This document shows, one piece after another, positions 25,097 to 33,421 of a stretch of DNA of 64,000 bases. The stretch is from Streptomyces bungoensis (GTDB lineage: Bacteria > Actinomycetota > Actinomycetes > Streptomycetales > Streptomycetaceae). The DNA lies in NCBI RefSeq assembly GCF_001514215.1, contig NZ_KQ948852.1, positions 586,439-650,438 of the forward strand. Direction: 5' to 3'. Positions within the stretch are counted from its first letter, which is position 1, and every line of letters begins with the position of its first letter. The notes beneath the pieces are model-generated. The model did not search any database. It was given only the letters and a program-made list of their open reading frames with translations, and had not been told where the DNA came from. Made by a program: the position numbers and the translations under genes.

Positions 25097-26527
25097 ATGA
25101 CGTCATCGGGGACCACTCGGGGCTCGCTCGCGGGTTCCGCGGCCTGGGAGCTGCTGCTGCCCGCCGCCTCGGCACCGCCGCGCACCCGGGGCCGCGCCCT
25201 GCAGGAGGCGTTGCGCGCGGCGATCCGCGCGGGCCGGCTCGCCCCCGGCACCCGCCTGCCGTCCAGCCGGGACCTGTCCGCCGACCTCGGCGTGTCGCGG
25301 GGCCTGGTCACGGAGGCGTACGAGCAGCTCACGGCCGAGGGCTACCTGCGCAGCGGCCGGGGCGCGGGGACCTGGGTGGGCGACGCGGTGCGGGCCGCCC
25401 GCCCGCGCGCGCGTGACCTCGCTCCCCGCTCCCCCGGCACCCGCGCCGACTTCGTCCCCGGGACACCGGACCTGTCGCTGTTCCCGCGGGCGGCCTGGGC
25501 CGCCGTGCACCGCACGGTGCTGGCCGAGGCGCCGCACCACGAGCTCGGCTACCCGGACCCGCGCGGGCTGCCCCGGCTGCGCACGGCGCTCGCGGGGCTG
25601 CTCGCCCGCCGCCGGGGAGTGGTCGCCGACCCCGAGCGGCTGGTGGTCGTCTCCGGTGTCGCCCAGGCGACCGCGCTGCTCGGTTCCGTGCTCCACGCGC
25701 GCGGGATGCGCACCATCGGCGTGGAGGAACCGGGCAGCCCGCAGCACGGCACCCTGTACGCGGCGGCCGGCCTCGCCGCCGTACCGCTGCCGCTGGACGG
25801 GGACGGCCTGGCGCTCGGCCCGCTGTGCGACTCGGGCGTGCGGGCCGTCATGACGACGCCGGCGCACCAGTACCCGACCGGCATCGCGTACTCCGCGCGG
25901 CGGCGCACCGAACTCCTGGACTGGGCGCGGGCGGTGGACGGCCTGGTCCTGGAGGACGACTACGACGGGGACTTCCGCTACGACCGCGCGCCGGTGGGCG
26001 CCCTGCAGGGCCTGGACCCCGAGCGCGTCGCCTACCTGGGCTCGGTCAGCAAGTCGCTGGCGCCGGGGCTGCGGCTGGGCTGGCTGCTGGTGCCCGGCGC
26101 CCTGGCGGAGGAGGTCGTCGAGCGCAAGCGGACCATGGACCTCGGCCATCCCTCCCTCGACCAGGCGGTGTTCGCCCGGTACGTGGAGCGCGGCGACTAC
26201 GACCGGCAGCTGCGCCGCTGCCAGCGCGCCTACCGGGAGCGGCGCGACGCCCTGGTGGCCGCGCTGGCCGGGCACTTCCCCGGGGCGCGGGTGTCGGGGA
26301 TCGCGGCGGGGCTGCACGCCATCGCGGAACTTCCCGAACGGTACGGCCCGGAGGAGGACTTGCCGGAGCGGCTCGCGGCCGCGGGGGTGGCGGTACGCTC
26401 GCTCGGGGCCTGCACGCACACGCGTACCGGTGACGGCCGGGTGCGTCTGGTGCTCGGGTACGCGCACCTGTCTCCGGCCCGCATCCGCGCGGGCGTGGGG
26501 CTGATGGCCGAGGCGCTCGGGAGGTGA
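25097..26527 (+). CDS. MocR/PdxR-type PLP-dependent regulator
   Basis: A 476-residue fusion: GntR winged helix (about residues 25-95; LPSSRDLSADLGVSRGLVTE) plus a fold-type I aminotransferase domain (about 115-470). PLP sites are visible: EDDYDGDFRY and the Schiff-base lysine in GSVSKSLAPGLRLGW. These regulators bind PLP and control vitamin B6, GABA or transport genes, often the divergent neighbour, here the DMT exporter. Two GGTCC direct repeats (25074, 25086) and a palindrome ATGACGTCAT overlapping the start codon are candidate sites. Confidence 0.9.
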   Translation: MTSSGTTRGSLAGSAAWELLLPAASAPPRTRGRALQEALRAAIRAGRLAPGTRLPSSRDLSADLGVSRGLVTEAYEQLTAEGYLRSGRGAGTWVGDAVRAARPRARDLAPRSPGTRADFVPGTPDLSLFPRAAWAAVHRTVLAEAPHHELGYPDPRGLPRLRTALAGLLARRRGVVADPERLVVVSGVAQATALLGSVLHARGMRTIGVEEPGSPQHGTLYAAAGLAAVPLPLDGDGLALGPLCDSGVRAVMTTPAHQYPTGIAYSARRRTELLDWARAVDGLVLEDDYDGDFRYDRAPVGALQGLDPERVAYLGSVSKSLAPGLRLGWLLVPGALAEEVVERKRTMDLGHPSLDQAVFARYVERGDYDRQLRRCQRAYRERRDALVAALAGHFPGARVSGIAAGLHAIAELPERYGPEEDLPERLAAAGVAVRSLGACTHTRTGDGRVRLVLGYAHLSPARIRAGVGLMAEALGR

Positions 26528-26643
26528 CCGGGCGGGCCGGGCGCGCGGGGCCCGTTGTTCACCCGCGGTTCGCGTGCGCGCCGCGGCGCACCAGTAGGTG
26601 TGGCTCTGCACACCGGCCGGATCCCGTCCCTGGAGGCGCAGCC

Positions 26644-28230
26644 ATGTCCCACCGTCCGTTCCCGGGCCGCCGCAGCGTTCTGCGCGGCTCCGTCGCCGCG
26701 TCGGCGGCCCTGACCCTGCCCGCGGGCGTCGGCGAGGCGCCGGCGTTCGCCCTGTCCGGGCGCCCCGAGGCGCAGTGGGGCGTGCAGACGGGCGACGTGG
26801 GCACCGACTCCGGGCTGGTCTGGGTGCGTGCGGACCGCCCGGCCCGGATGATCGTGGAGACCTCGGCCACCGAGTCGTTCCGCGACCCGCGCCGGTGGCA
26901 GGGTCCGCTGCTCGGCGCCGGCACGGACTTCACCGGCACCACCCGGCTGCACGGCCTGCCCGCGGGTGAGCAGATCCACTACCGCGTGCTGCTCGCCGAC
27001 CCCGACGACCCGCGCCGCACCGGCGAGCCGGTGACCGGCACCTTCCGCACCGTCTCCCGGCGCCGCCGGGACGGGGTGCGGTTCCTGTGGTCGGGCGACC
27101 TGGCCGGACAGGGCTGGGGCATCAACCCCGACCGCGGCGGCTACCGGATCTACGACGCGATGGCGAAGCTGGACCCGGACTTCTTCCTGTGCAGCGGCGA
27201 CAACATCTACGCCGACGGCCCCATCTCCGCCACCCAGGCCCTGCCGGACGGCAGCACCTGGCGCAACGTCACCACCGAGGAGAAGGCGAAGGTCGCGGAG
27301 ACCCTCGCCGAGTTCCGGGGCAACTTCCGCTACAACCTGCTGGACGCCAACCTGCGGCGGTTCAACGCCCAGGTGCCGTCCATCGTCCAGTGGGACGACC
27401 ACGAGGTGCGCAACAACTGGTACCCGGGTGAGGTGATCGCCTCCACCGACAGCCGGTACACCGAGAAGAGCATCGACGTCCTGGCGGCGCGCGCCCGGCG
27501 GGCGTTCAGCGAGTACTTCCCCGTCTCCACACTCCGCCCGGGCGCCCGGGACGGGCGCGTCCACCGGGTGCTGCGCCAGGGCCCGCTGCTGGACGTGTTC
27601 GTCCTGGACATGCGGTCCTACCGCGACGCCAACTCGCCCGACGACCAGACCACGGACCCGCAGGGCATCCTCGGCCGGGAGCAGCTGGAGTGGCTCAAGC
27701 GGGAGCTGGCCCGGTCGCGGGCGGTGTGGAAGGTGATCGCCGCGGACATGCCGCTCGGGCTCGTGGTGCCCGACTCGACGGAGAACAAGCCGAACTTCGA
27801 GGCGGTCGCGCAGGGCGACCCGGGAGCCCCGCTCGGCCGGGAGCTGCAGATCGCGGAGCTGCTGCGGTTCATCAAGCACCGCCGGATCACCGGCACGGTG
27901 TGGCTGACGGCGGACGTGCACCACACCTCGGCCCAGCACTACCAGCCGTCGCGGGCCGCGTTCACCGACTTCGAGCCGTTCTGGGAGTTCGTCTCCGGGC
28001 CGCTGAACGCCGGCGCGTTCCCGGCCAGCGCGCTGGACGGCACCTTCGGTCCCGAGCGGGTGTTCGTGAAGGCGCCCACCGCGTCGAACGTCTCGCCCGC
28101 CGGCGGCTACCAGTTCTTCGGCGAGGTCGACATCGACGGCGGCAGCGGCGAGCTGACGGTGCGTCTGCGCGAGCAGGACGGCACCGTGCTGTTCACGCGG
28201 ACGCTGCAGCCGGGCCGGGTCGGCCAGTAG
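26644..28230 (+). CDS. Secreted PhoD-like alkaline phosphatase/phosphodiesterase (Tat)
   Basis: A 528-residue metallophosphatase. Twin-arginine signal at the N-terminus (PGRRSVLRGSVAASAALTLP), a PhoD N-terminal beta domain (about 40-140), then the catalytic core with WSGDLAGQG, LCSGDNIYADG, QWDDHEVRNNWYPGE and LTADVHHTSAQHY, giving the metal-binding Asp/Asn/His set. PhoD enzymes are exported folded and release phosphate from phosphodiesters and teichoic-type polymers; expression is usually phosphate-controlled, but I did not identify a PHO box. Start at 26644 with GGAGG upstream. Confidence 0.92.
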   Translation: MSHRPFPGRRSVLRGSVAASAALTLPAGVGEAPAFALSGRPEAQWGVQTGDVGTDSGLVWVRADRPARMIVETSATESFRDPRRWQGPLLGAGTDFTGTTRLHGLPAGEQIHYRVLLADPDDPRRTGEPVTGTFRTVSRRRRDGVRFLWSGDLAGQGWGINPDRGGYRIYDAMAKLDPDFFLCSGDNIYADGPISATQALPDGSTWRNVTTEEKAKVAETLAEFRGNFRYNLLDANLRRFNAQVPSIVQWDDHEVRNNWYPGEVIASTDSRYTEKSIDVLAARARRAFSEYFPVSTLRPGARDGRVHRVLRQGPLLDVFVLDMRSYRDANSPDDQTTDPQGILGREQLEWLKRELARSRAVWKVIAADMPLGLVVPDSTENKPNFEAVAQGDPGAPLGRELQIAELLRFIKHRRITGTVWLTADVHHTSAQHYQPSRAAFTDFEPFWEFVSGPLNAGAFPASALDGTFGPERVFVKAPTASNVSPAGGYQFFGEVDIDGGSGELTVRLREQDGTVLFTRTLQPGRVGQ

Positions 28231-28270
28231 CACCCCGGGGGACCGTCCCGTCCCGTACGCTCGGAACCGT

Positions 28271-28303
28271 GCCGCGCACCGGCGTCATCCCCCGGTGCGC
28301 GGC
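28271..28303 (+). terminator. Hairpin terminator after the PhoD gene
   Basis: GCCGCGCACCGG and CCGGTGCGCGGC form 12 perfect pairs around a 9-base loop, 40 bp after the phoD-like stop. Confidence 0.7.
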
Positions 28304-28404
28304 GCGGTGTTTCGGCCCCGCCGACGGACCCGCCCCACCGCGACAGTAAAGAATGCAACAAAAACGGACGGAAGTACGCTTTTACCCATCGGTCACAATG
28401 CGTT

Positions 28405-28414
28405 CGTGATCACG
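28405..28414. promoter_or_regulatory. Palindrome CGTGATCACG upstream of ACT-GNAT gene
   Basis: Perfect 10-bp dyad 26 bp before the ATG at 28441, in an AT-richer promoter region (28340-28440). Candidate operator; regulator unknown. Confidence 0.35.
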
Positions 28415-28440
28415 CAACACCGTTCCTTCACAGTGGATGC

Positions 28441-29868
28441 ATGACTCCAGACATCTCTCACGCGACCCGGACGAAGCACGGACGGCCGGTACACCACTGG
28501 CGGCGGGACCTCGTGGAACTCGCCGCGCTGTTCACGGCCGTCGCGGTGGCCGACGCGGTGGCGAACCTGATCGGGCACGGGCCCGGCGGCCCGGCGCTGC
28601 TGGTGGTCTCGGCCCTGGTACTGGGCGCCACGGTCGCCTTCCACACCTGGTGGGCCAGGCGCCACGGGCACGCGCCGCCGACCGGTGATACCGGCGCCCG
28701 GCCGGCCGGGCCCGCGGAGGACGACGCGACGGCGGACGGCGTGCCGGGGGCGAGCGTGCTGTGGCGGATGCGGACGACGGTGCGGGACGAGCCCGGCTCG
28801 CTGGCCGCGCTGTGCACCGCGCTGGCCGGGCAGCGGGTCGACATCCTGAGCCTGCAGACGCACCCGCTGGCCGAGGGCACGGTGGACGAATTCCTGCTGC
28901 GGGCGCCCGGGGAGCTGTCCGCGTCCGAGATCACCCGGGCGGTGTCGCTGGCCGGCGGCGCGTCCACGTGGATCGAGCGGGCCGACGCCCACGACCTGGT
29001 GGACGCTCCCACCCGGGTGCTCGGCCTGGCGGTGCGCACCGCGCTGGACGCGGCGGAACTGCCGCTGGCACTGCGGCAGTTGCTCGGCCGGTGCACGATC
29101 CGGTCGCTGCCCGCCACCCCGGCCGGCCCGGGCCGCGACCCGGAGGGGCTGCCGGTCGAGGGGGTCCTGGAGGACACGGTCATGCGGCTTCGGGCGCCGG
29201 AGGGCGGAGTGATCACCGTGGAGCGGCCGTACCTGCCGTTCACGCCGGCCGAGTTCGCGCGGGCCAGGGCGCTGGTGGAGCTGGACAGCCGGCTCGGCCC
29301 GCGCATCCCGGAGGGCCGCGACGTCCTGACCCTGCCCGAGGGCAACGACATCACCGTGCGGCGCGTGGACACCGGTGACCTCCCGGCGGCCCGGGCGATG
29401 CACGAGCGGTGCTCGCCGCGCACCCTCGCGCTGCGCTACCACGGCCCGGTCGGGGACGCGGACCGCTATCTGAACCACCTGCTCAGCCCGCGCTACGGGC
29501 GGACCCTGGCCGCCCAGACCGCCTCCGGCCGCGTCGTCGGCCTCGGGCACCTGCTCTGGGACGGTGACGAGACCGAGGTCGCGCTGCTGGTCGAGGACGA
29601 CTGGCAGCGGCGCGGCATCGGCGCCGAACTGCTCGGCCGGCTGGTGGGGATGGCGGCGGAGGCGGGCTGCGAGAGCGTGTACGCCGTGACCCGGTCCTCC
29701 AACACCGGCATGGTCGCCGCGATGCGCAACCTCGGGCTGCCGCTGGATTACCAGATCGAGGAGGGCACCCTGGTCATCACGGCCCGCCTCGACACCGCCC
29801 CGTCCGCCGCCCGGCCGCCGCACGGGACCGGCGAGGCGCGGCTCGACCGGGCGGCCCGCCGCGACTGA
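28441..29868 (+). CDS. Membrane-linked ACT-GNAT acetyltransferase
   Basis: A 475-residue fusion. Two predicted membrane helices near the N-terminus (about 24-42 and 48-67), an ACT amino-acid-binding domain (about 102-175; VRDEPGSLAALCTALAGQRV), a linker with a second ACT-like half, and a GNAT domain (about 305-440; motif A VEDDWQRRGIGAELLGRLVG). ACT-GNAT proteins are known in actinobacteria as lysine acetyltransferases whose activity is tuned by amino acids, with acyl-CoA synthetases as targets. The membrane helices, if real, would place it at the membrane. It has its own promoter region and strong terminator. Confidence 0.85.
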   Translation: MTPDISHATRTKHGRPVHHWRRDLVELAALFTAVAVADAVANLIGHGPGGPALLVVSALVLGATVAFHTWWARRHGHAPPTGDTGARPAGPAEDDATADGVPGASVLWRMRTTVRDEPGSLAALCTALAGQRVDILSLQTHPLAEGTVDEFLLRAPGELSASEITRAVSLAGGASTWIERADAHDLVDAPTRVLGLAVRTALDAAELPLALRQLLGRCTIRSLPATPAGPGRDPEGLPVEGVLEDTVMRLRAPEGGVITVERPYLPFTPAEFARARALVELDSRLGPRIPEGRDVLTLPEGNDITVRRVDTGDLPAARAMHERCSPRTLALRYHGPVGDADRYLNHLLSPRYGRTLAAQTASGRVVGLGHLLWDGDETEVALLVEDDWQRRGIGAELLGRLVGMAAEAGCESVYAVTRSSNTGMVAAMRNLGLPLDYQIEEGTLVITARLDTAPSAARPPHGTGEARLDRAARRD

Positions 29869-29885
29869 CTCCCCCCGCAGGCACC

Positions 29886-29921
29886 CGCGGGCGGCCCGGC
29901 GTTCCGGCCGGGCCGCCCGCG
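29886..29921. terminator. Strong bidirectional hairpin terminator
   Basis: Perfect 15-bp arms (CGCGGGCGGCCCGGC and its complement) around the 6-base loop GTTCCG, between the convergent ACT-GNAT and PLP sulfur-enzyme genes. Confidence 0.85.
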
Positions 29922-29944
29922 TCGCGGATCCGCGCGGCGTGCGG

Positions 29945-31144
29945 TCAGCGCACCGCCTCGCGCAGCGGCACCGCCTTCGGCGCGTACTCTCCGAGGGCCT
30001 GGTCGAGGTCCGCCCACAGGTCGTCGACGTCCTCCAGGCCCACCGACATCCGCAGCAGGCGGTCGCTCACCCCGGCGCCGCGCCGGTCGTCGGCGTCGAC
30101 GATGCGGTGGCTGATCGACGCGGGATGCTGGATGAGCGTGTCCACGCTGCCCAGGCTCACCGCCGGGGTGACCAGCCGGACGCGGGAGATCACCTCGTGC
30201 GGGTCGCCGTGCACCTCGAAGGCGACCATCGCGCCGCCCAGCTTCGGATAGTGGACACGGGCCACCCGCGGGTCGGCGGCGAGCCGCCCGGCCAGCTCGG
30301 CGGCGGTCGCGGAGGCGGCCCGTACCCGCACCGGCAGTGTGGACAGGCCCCTGAGCAGCAGATAGCCGGCCAGCGGGTGCAGCACACCCCCGGTGGCGAA
30401 ACGAATCTGCCGCAGCCGTCCCGCGAACTCCTCGTCGCAGGCCACCACACCGGCCAGGACGTCGCCGTGCCCGCCGAGGTACTTGGTGGCGCTGTGCAGG
30501 ACCAGCCGCGCGCCGTGTTCGGCCGGGCGCTGCAGGACGGGCGTGGCGAACGTGTTGTCGGCGAGCAGCGGGACCGAGCCGCAGGCGTGGGCGACGGCCC
30601 GCAGGTCGACCTCGGCGAGGGTGGGGTTGGCCGGGGACTCGACCATCACCAGGCCGGTGTCCGGGCGCAGCGCGTCGGTGATGCCGGCCGGGTCCGTCCA
30701 GGTGACCTCGGTGCCGAGCAGCCCGGCGGTCAGCAGGTGGTCGCTGCAGCCGTACAGCGGGCGGACCGCGACCACGTGGCGCAGGCCCATGGCCGACCGG
30801 GCGAGGAGGACGGCGCTGAGGGCCGCCATGCCGCTGGCGAAGGCGACGGCGGACTCGGTGCCCTCCAGCCGGGCGAGGGCGGTCTCGAAGCGGGCGACGG
30901 TCGGGTTGCCGAGCCGGCCGTAGACCGGCGGGCCGACCGGGTCGGCGCCGTCGGCGGCGAAGGCGTCGATGCGGGCGGCCTCGGCGCGGCTGTCGTGGGA
31001 GGGGTAGGTGGTCGACAGGTCGATCGGCGGGGCGTGCAGGCCCTGGCGGGCGAGGTCGTCGCGGCCGGCGTGCACGGCCTCGGTGGCCAGCGCTCTCGAT
31101 GGGGTGCGTACGCCGTCGTAGGCACCGGTGCGGCTTGAGTCCAT
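29945..31144 (-). CDS. PLP-dependent trans-sulfuration enzyme (Cys/Met metabolism family)
   Basis: A 399-residue member of the cystathionine synthase/lyase and methionine gamma-lyase family. Landmarks: VYGRLGNPT, SGMAALSAVLLA, VESPANPTL, ADNTFATP, and the Schiff-base lysine in LHSATKYLGGHGD. The exact reaction cannot be told apart by eye. The divergent Lrp/AsnC regulator suggests an amino-acid-induced degradative role such as methionine gamma-lyase rather than biosynthesis. Start at 31144 fits the family; the frame extends far upstream without homology. Confidence 0.88.
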   Translation of the reverse strand: MDSSRTGAYDGVRTPSRALATEAVHAGRDDLARQGLHAPPIDLSTTYPSHDSRAEAARIDAFAADGADPVGPPVYGRLGNPTVARFETALARLEGTESAVAFASGMAALSAVLLARSAMGLRHVVAVRPLYGCSDHLLTAGLLGTEVTWTDPAGITDALRPDTGLVMVESPANPTLAEVDLRAVAHACGSVPLLADNTFATPVLQRPAEHGARLVLHSATKYLGGHGDVLAGVVACDEEFAGRLRQIRFATGGVLHPLAGYLLLRGLSTLPVRVRAASATAAELAGRLAADPRVARVHYPKLGGAMVAFEVHGDPHEVISRVRLVTPAVSLGSVDTLIQHPASISHRIVDADDRRGAGVSDRLLRMSVGLEDVDDLWADLDQALGEYAPKAVPLREAVR

Positions 31145-31192
31145 GGGCGGAAGGGTGAACACCGGACGGGTCGGTGCGCCAGGATCCCGTGT

Positions 31193-31198
31193 TACGTT
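31193..31198 (+). promoter_or_regulatory. -10 hexamer TACGTT, 6 nt before ATG 31205
   Basis: TACGTT with 6 nt to the Lrp regulator start and no ribosome site; leaderless promoter candidate in the divergent region. Confidence 0.55.
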
Positions 31199-31204
31199 CG
31201 GCGC

Positions 31205-31696
31205 ATGGCCGAATCTCTCGTACTGGATCCGGTGGACCTTCATCTGCTGCGGCTGTTGCAGAACGACGCCCGGACGACCTACCGGGACCTCGCCGCGCAG
31301 GTGGGGGTGGCACCGTCCACCTGCCTGGACCGGGTGACCCGGCTGCGCCGCTCGGGCGTGATCCTCGGCCATCAGCTGCGCCTCGACCCCGCCAAGCTCG
31401 GCCGCGGCCTGGAAGCGCTGCTGTCGGTGCAGGTCAGGCCGCATCGGCGGGAGCTGGTGGGGCCGTTCGTGGAGCGGATCCGCGCGCTGCCGGAGTCGCG
31501 GACGGTGTTCCACCTGACCGGTCCGGACGACTACCTGGTGCACGTGGCCGTGGCGGACATGGCCGATCTGCAGCGGCTGGTCCTGGACGAGTTCACCGCC
31601 CATCGGGAGGTGGCCCGGGTGGAGACGCGGCTGATCTTCCAGCAGTGGGAGTGCGGGCCGCTTCTGCCCCCGGCTGAATCCGGGAGGCATGGGTGA
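31205..31696 (+). CDS. Lrp/AsnC-family regulator
   Basis: A 163-residue regulator. AsnC-type HTH at about residues 8-60 (DLHLLRLLQNDARTTYRDLA, then VGVAPSTCLDRVTRLRRSGV) and an RAM/AsnC ligand domain (about 70-150; VFHLTGPDDYLVHVAVADM). Such octameric regulators respond to amino acids and commonly control the divergent gene, here the trans-sulfuration enzyme 60 bp away. Probably leaderless. Confidence 0.92.
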   Translation: MAESLVLDPVDLHLLRLLQNDARTTYRDLAAQVGVAPSTCLDRVTRLRRSGVILGHQLRLDPAKLGRGLEALLSVQVRPHRRELVGPFVERIRALPESRTVFHLTGPDDYLVHVAVADMADLQRLVLDEFTAHREVARVETRLIFQQWECGPLLPPAESGRHG

Positions 31697-31729
31697 CGCG
31701 GGCACGGTCCGCGTATGAGGATGGGCGGC

Positions 31730-33421
31730 ATGTCCGACATCCAGATCTCGCTGCCCCGTCAGGTCGCCGACGCATACGTCGACGACCTCATCGCCCTCGA
31801 CCCGGTCACCGGCACCTACCTCGGTGTCAGGGAGAGTTCGAGCAGGCTGCCCGACTACTCGCCCGCCGGCCAGGAGGCCCTGGCGGACCTGGCGCGGGTC
31901 ACTCTCGGGAAGCTCGACGAGGCGGAGCGGCAGCCCGGCGCGGACAGTGACGTGGAGCGCCGCTGCGGGCGGCTGCTGCGCGAGCGGCTGACCGCCGAAC
32001 TGGCCGTGCACGAGGCCGACGAGCACCTGCGCGCGGTCGGCAACATGAGCACGCCCGGGCACTCCGTGCGGGAGATCTTCACCGTGACGCCCGCGCAGAC
32101 CGAGGAGGACTGGGCGGCCATCGCCGAGCGGCTGCGCGCGGTGCCGGCCGCCGTCGCGGGCTACCGGGAGTCCCTCGCGCTGGGCCTGGACCGGAAGCTG
32201 TACGCGGCGCCCCGGCCGACCGCCACGTACATCGAGCAGCTCACCGAGTGGACGGACACCGACGGCAAGGGGCGCGGCTGGTACGAGGACTTCGCCTCCG
32301 CCGGGCCCGACGCGCTGCGCGCGGAGCTGGACGAGGCGGCCCGCACGGCGACCGCCGCGCTGGTGGAGCTGCGGGACTGGCTGCGGGACGTGTACGCGCC
32401 GGCCGTCGAGGGCGCGCCGAACACGGTGGGCCGCGAACGGTACGCCCGCTGGGCGCGCTACTTCAACGGCACCGACCTGGACCTGGACGAGGCGTACGCG
32501 TACGGCTGGTCGGAGTTCCACCGCATCCTCGGGGAGATGAGGCAGGAGGCGGAGAAGATCCTGCCCGGCGCCGAGACGCCGTGGGTGGCGCTCGCGCACC
32601 TGGACGAGCACGGCCGGCACATCGAGGGCGTCGACGAGGTCCGCGGGTGGCTGCAGGGCCTGATGGACCGGGCCATCGCGGACCTGGACGGCACGCACTT
32701 CGAACTCGCCGAGCGGGTGCGGAAGGTGGAGTCGTGCATCGCCCCGCCCGGCGGTGCCGCCGCCCCGTACTACACCGCTCCGTCGGAGGACTTCTCGCGC
32801 CCGGGCCGGACCTGGCTGCCGACCATGGGGCTGACCCGGTTCCCGGTGTACGACCTGGTGTCGACCTGGTACCACGAGGGCGTGCCCGGGCACCATCTGC
32901 AGCTCGCCCAGTGGGCGCACGTGGCCGCGGACCTGTCCCGCTACCAGGCCACGGTCGGCGGGGTCAGCGCCAACGCGGAGGGGTGGGCGCTGTACGCGGA
33001 GCGGCTGATGGACGAGCTGGGCTACCTGACGGACCCGGAGGAGCGGCTCGGCTACCTGGACGCGCAGATGATGCGGGCGGCCCGGGTGATCGTCGACATC
33101 GGCATGCACCTGGAGCTGGAGATCCCGGCGGACTCGCCGTTCCACCCGGGTGAGCGCTGGACGCCCGAACTGGCGCAGGAGTTCTTCGGTTCGCACAGCA
33201 GCCGTCCGGCGGACTTCGTGGAGAGCGAGCTGACCCGGTACCTGACGATCCCGGGTCAGGCGATCGGCTACAAGCTCGGCGAGCGGGCCTGGCTGCGGGG
33301 CCGCGAGAACGCGCGCAGGCGGCACGGCGCCGCGTTCGACCTGAAGGCCTGGCACATGGCGGCCCTCTCGCAGGGTTCGCTGGGCCTGGACGACCTGGAG
33401 GACGAACTGTCCCGGCTGTGA
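31730..33421 (+). CDS. DUF885 family protein (probable metallopeptidase)
   Basis: A 563-residue DUF885 protein. The characteristic WYHEGVPGHHLQLAQ motif (about residues 381-395) resembles a zinc-binding HExxH-like site and suggests a peptidase-type reaction, not proven for most members. No signal peptide or membrane segment. Three in-frame ATGs lie within 15 bp (31715, 31721, 31730); 31730 is preferred since the conserved N-terminus MSDIQISLPRQVADAYVDDL begins there and GAGG sits 9 nt upstream. Followed by the long repeat region. Confidence 0.85.
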   Translation: MSDIQISLPRQVADAYVDDLIALDPVTGTYLGVRESSSRLPDYSPAGQEALADLARVTLGKLDEAERQPGADSDVERRCGRLLRERLTAELAVHEADEHLRAVGNMSTPGHSVREIFTVTPAQTEEDWAAIAERLRAVPAAVAGYRESLALGLDRKLYAAPRPTATYIEQLTEWTDTDGKGRGWYEDFASAGPDALRAELDEAARTATAALVELRDWLRDVYAPAVEGAPNTVGRERYARWARYFNGTDLDLDEAYAYGWSEFHRILGEMRQEAEKILPGAETPWVALAHLDEHGRHIEGVDEVRGWLQGLMDRAIADLDGTHFELAERVRKVESCIAPPGGAAAPYYTAPSEDFSRPGRTWLPTMGLTRFPVYDLVSTWYHEGVPGHHLQLAQWAHVAADLSRYQATVGGVSANAEGWALYAERLMDELGYLTDPEERLGYLDAQMMRAARVIVDIGMHLELEIPADSPFHPGERWTPELAQEFFGSHSSRPADFVESELTRYLTIPGQAIGYKLGERAWLRGRENARRRHGAAFDLKAWHMAALSQGSLGLDDLEDELSRL

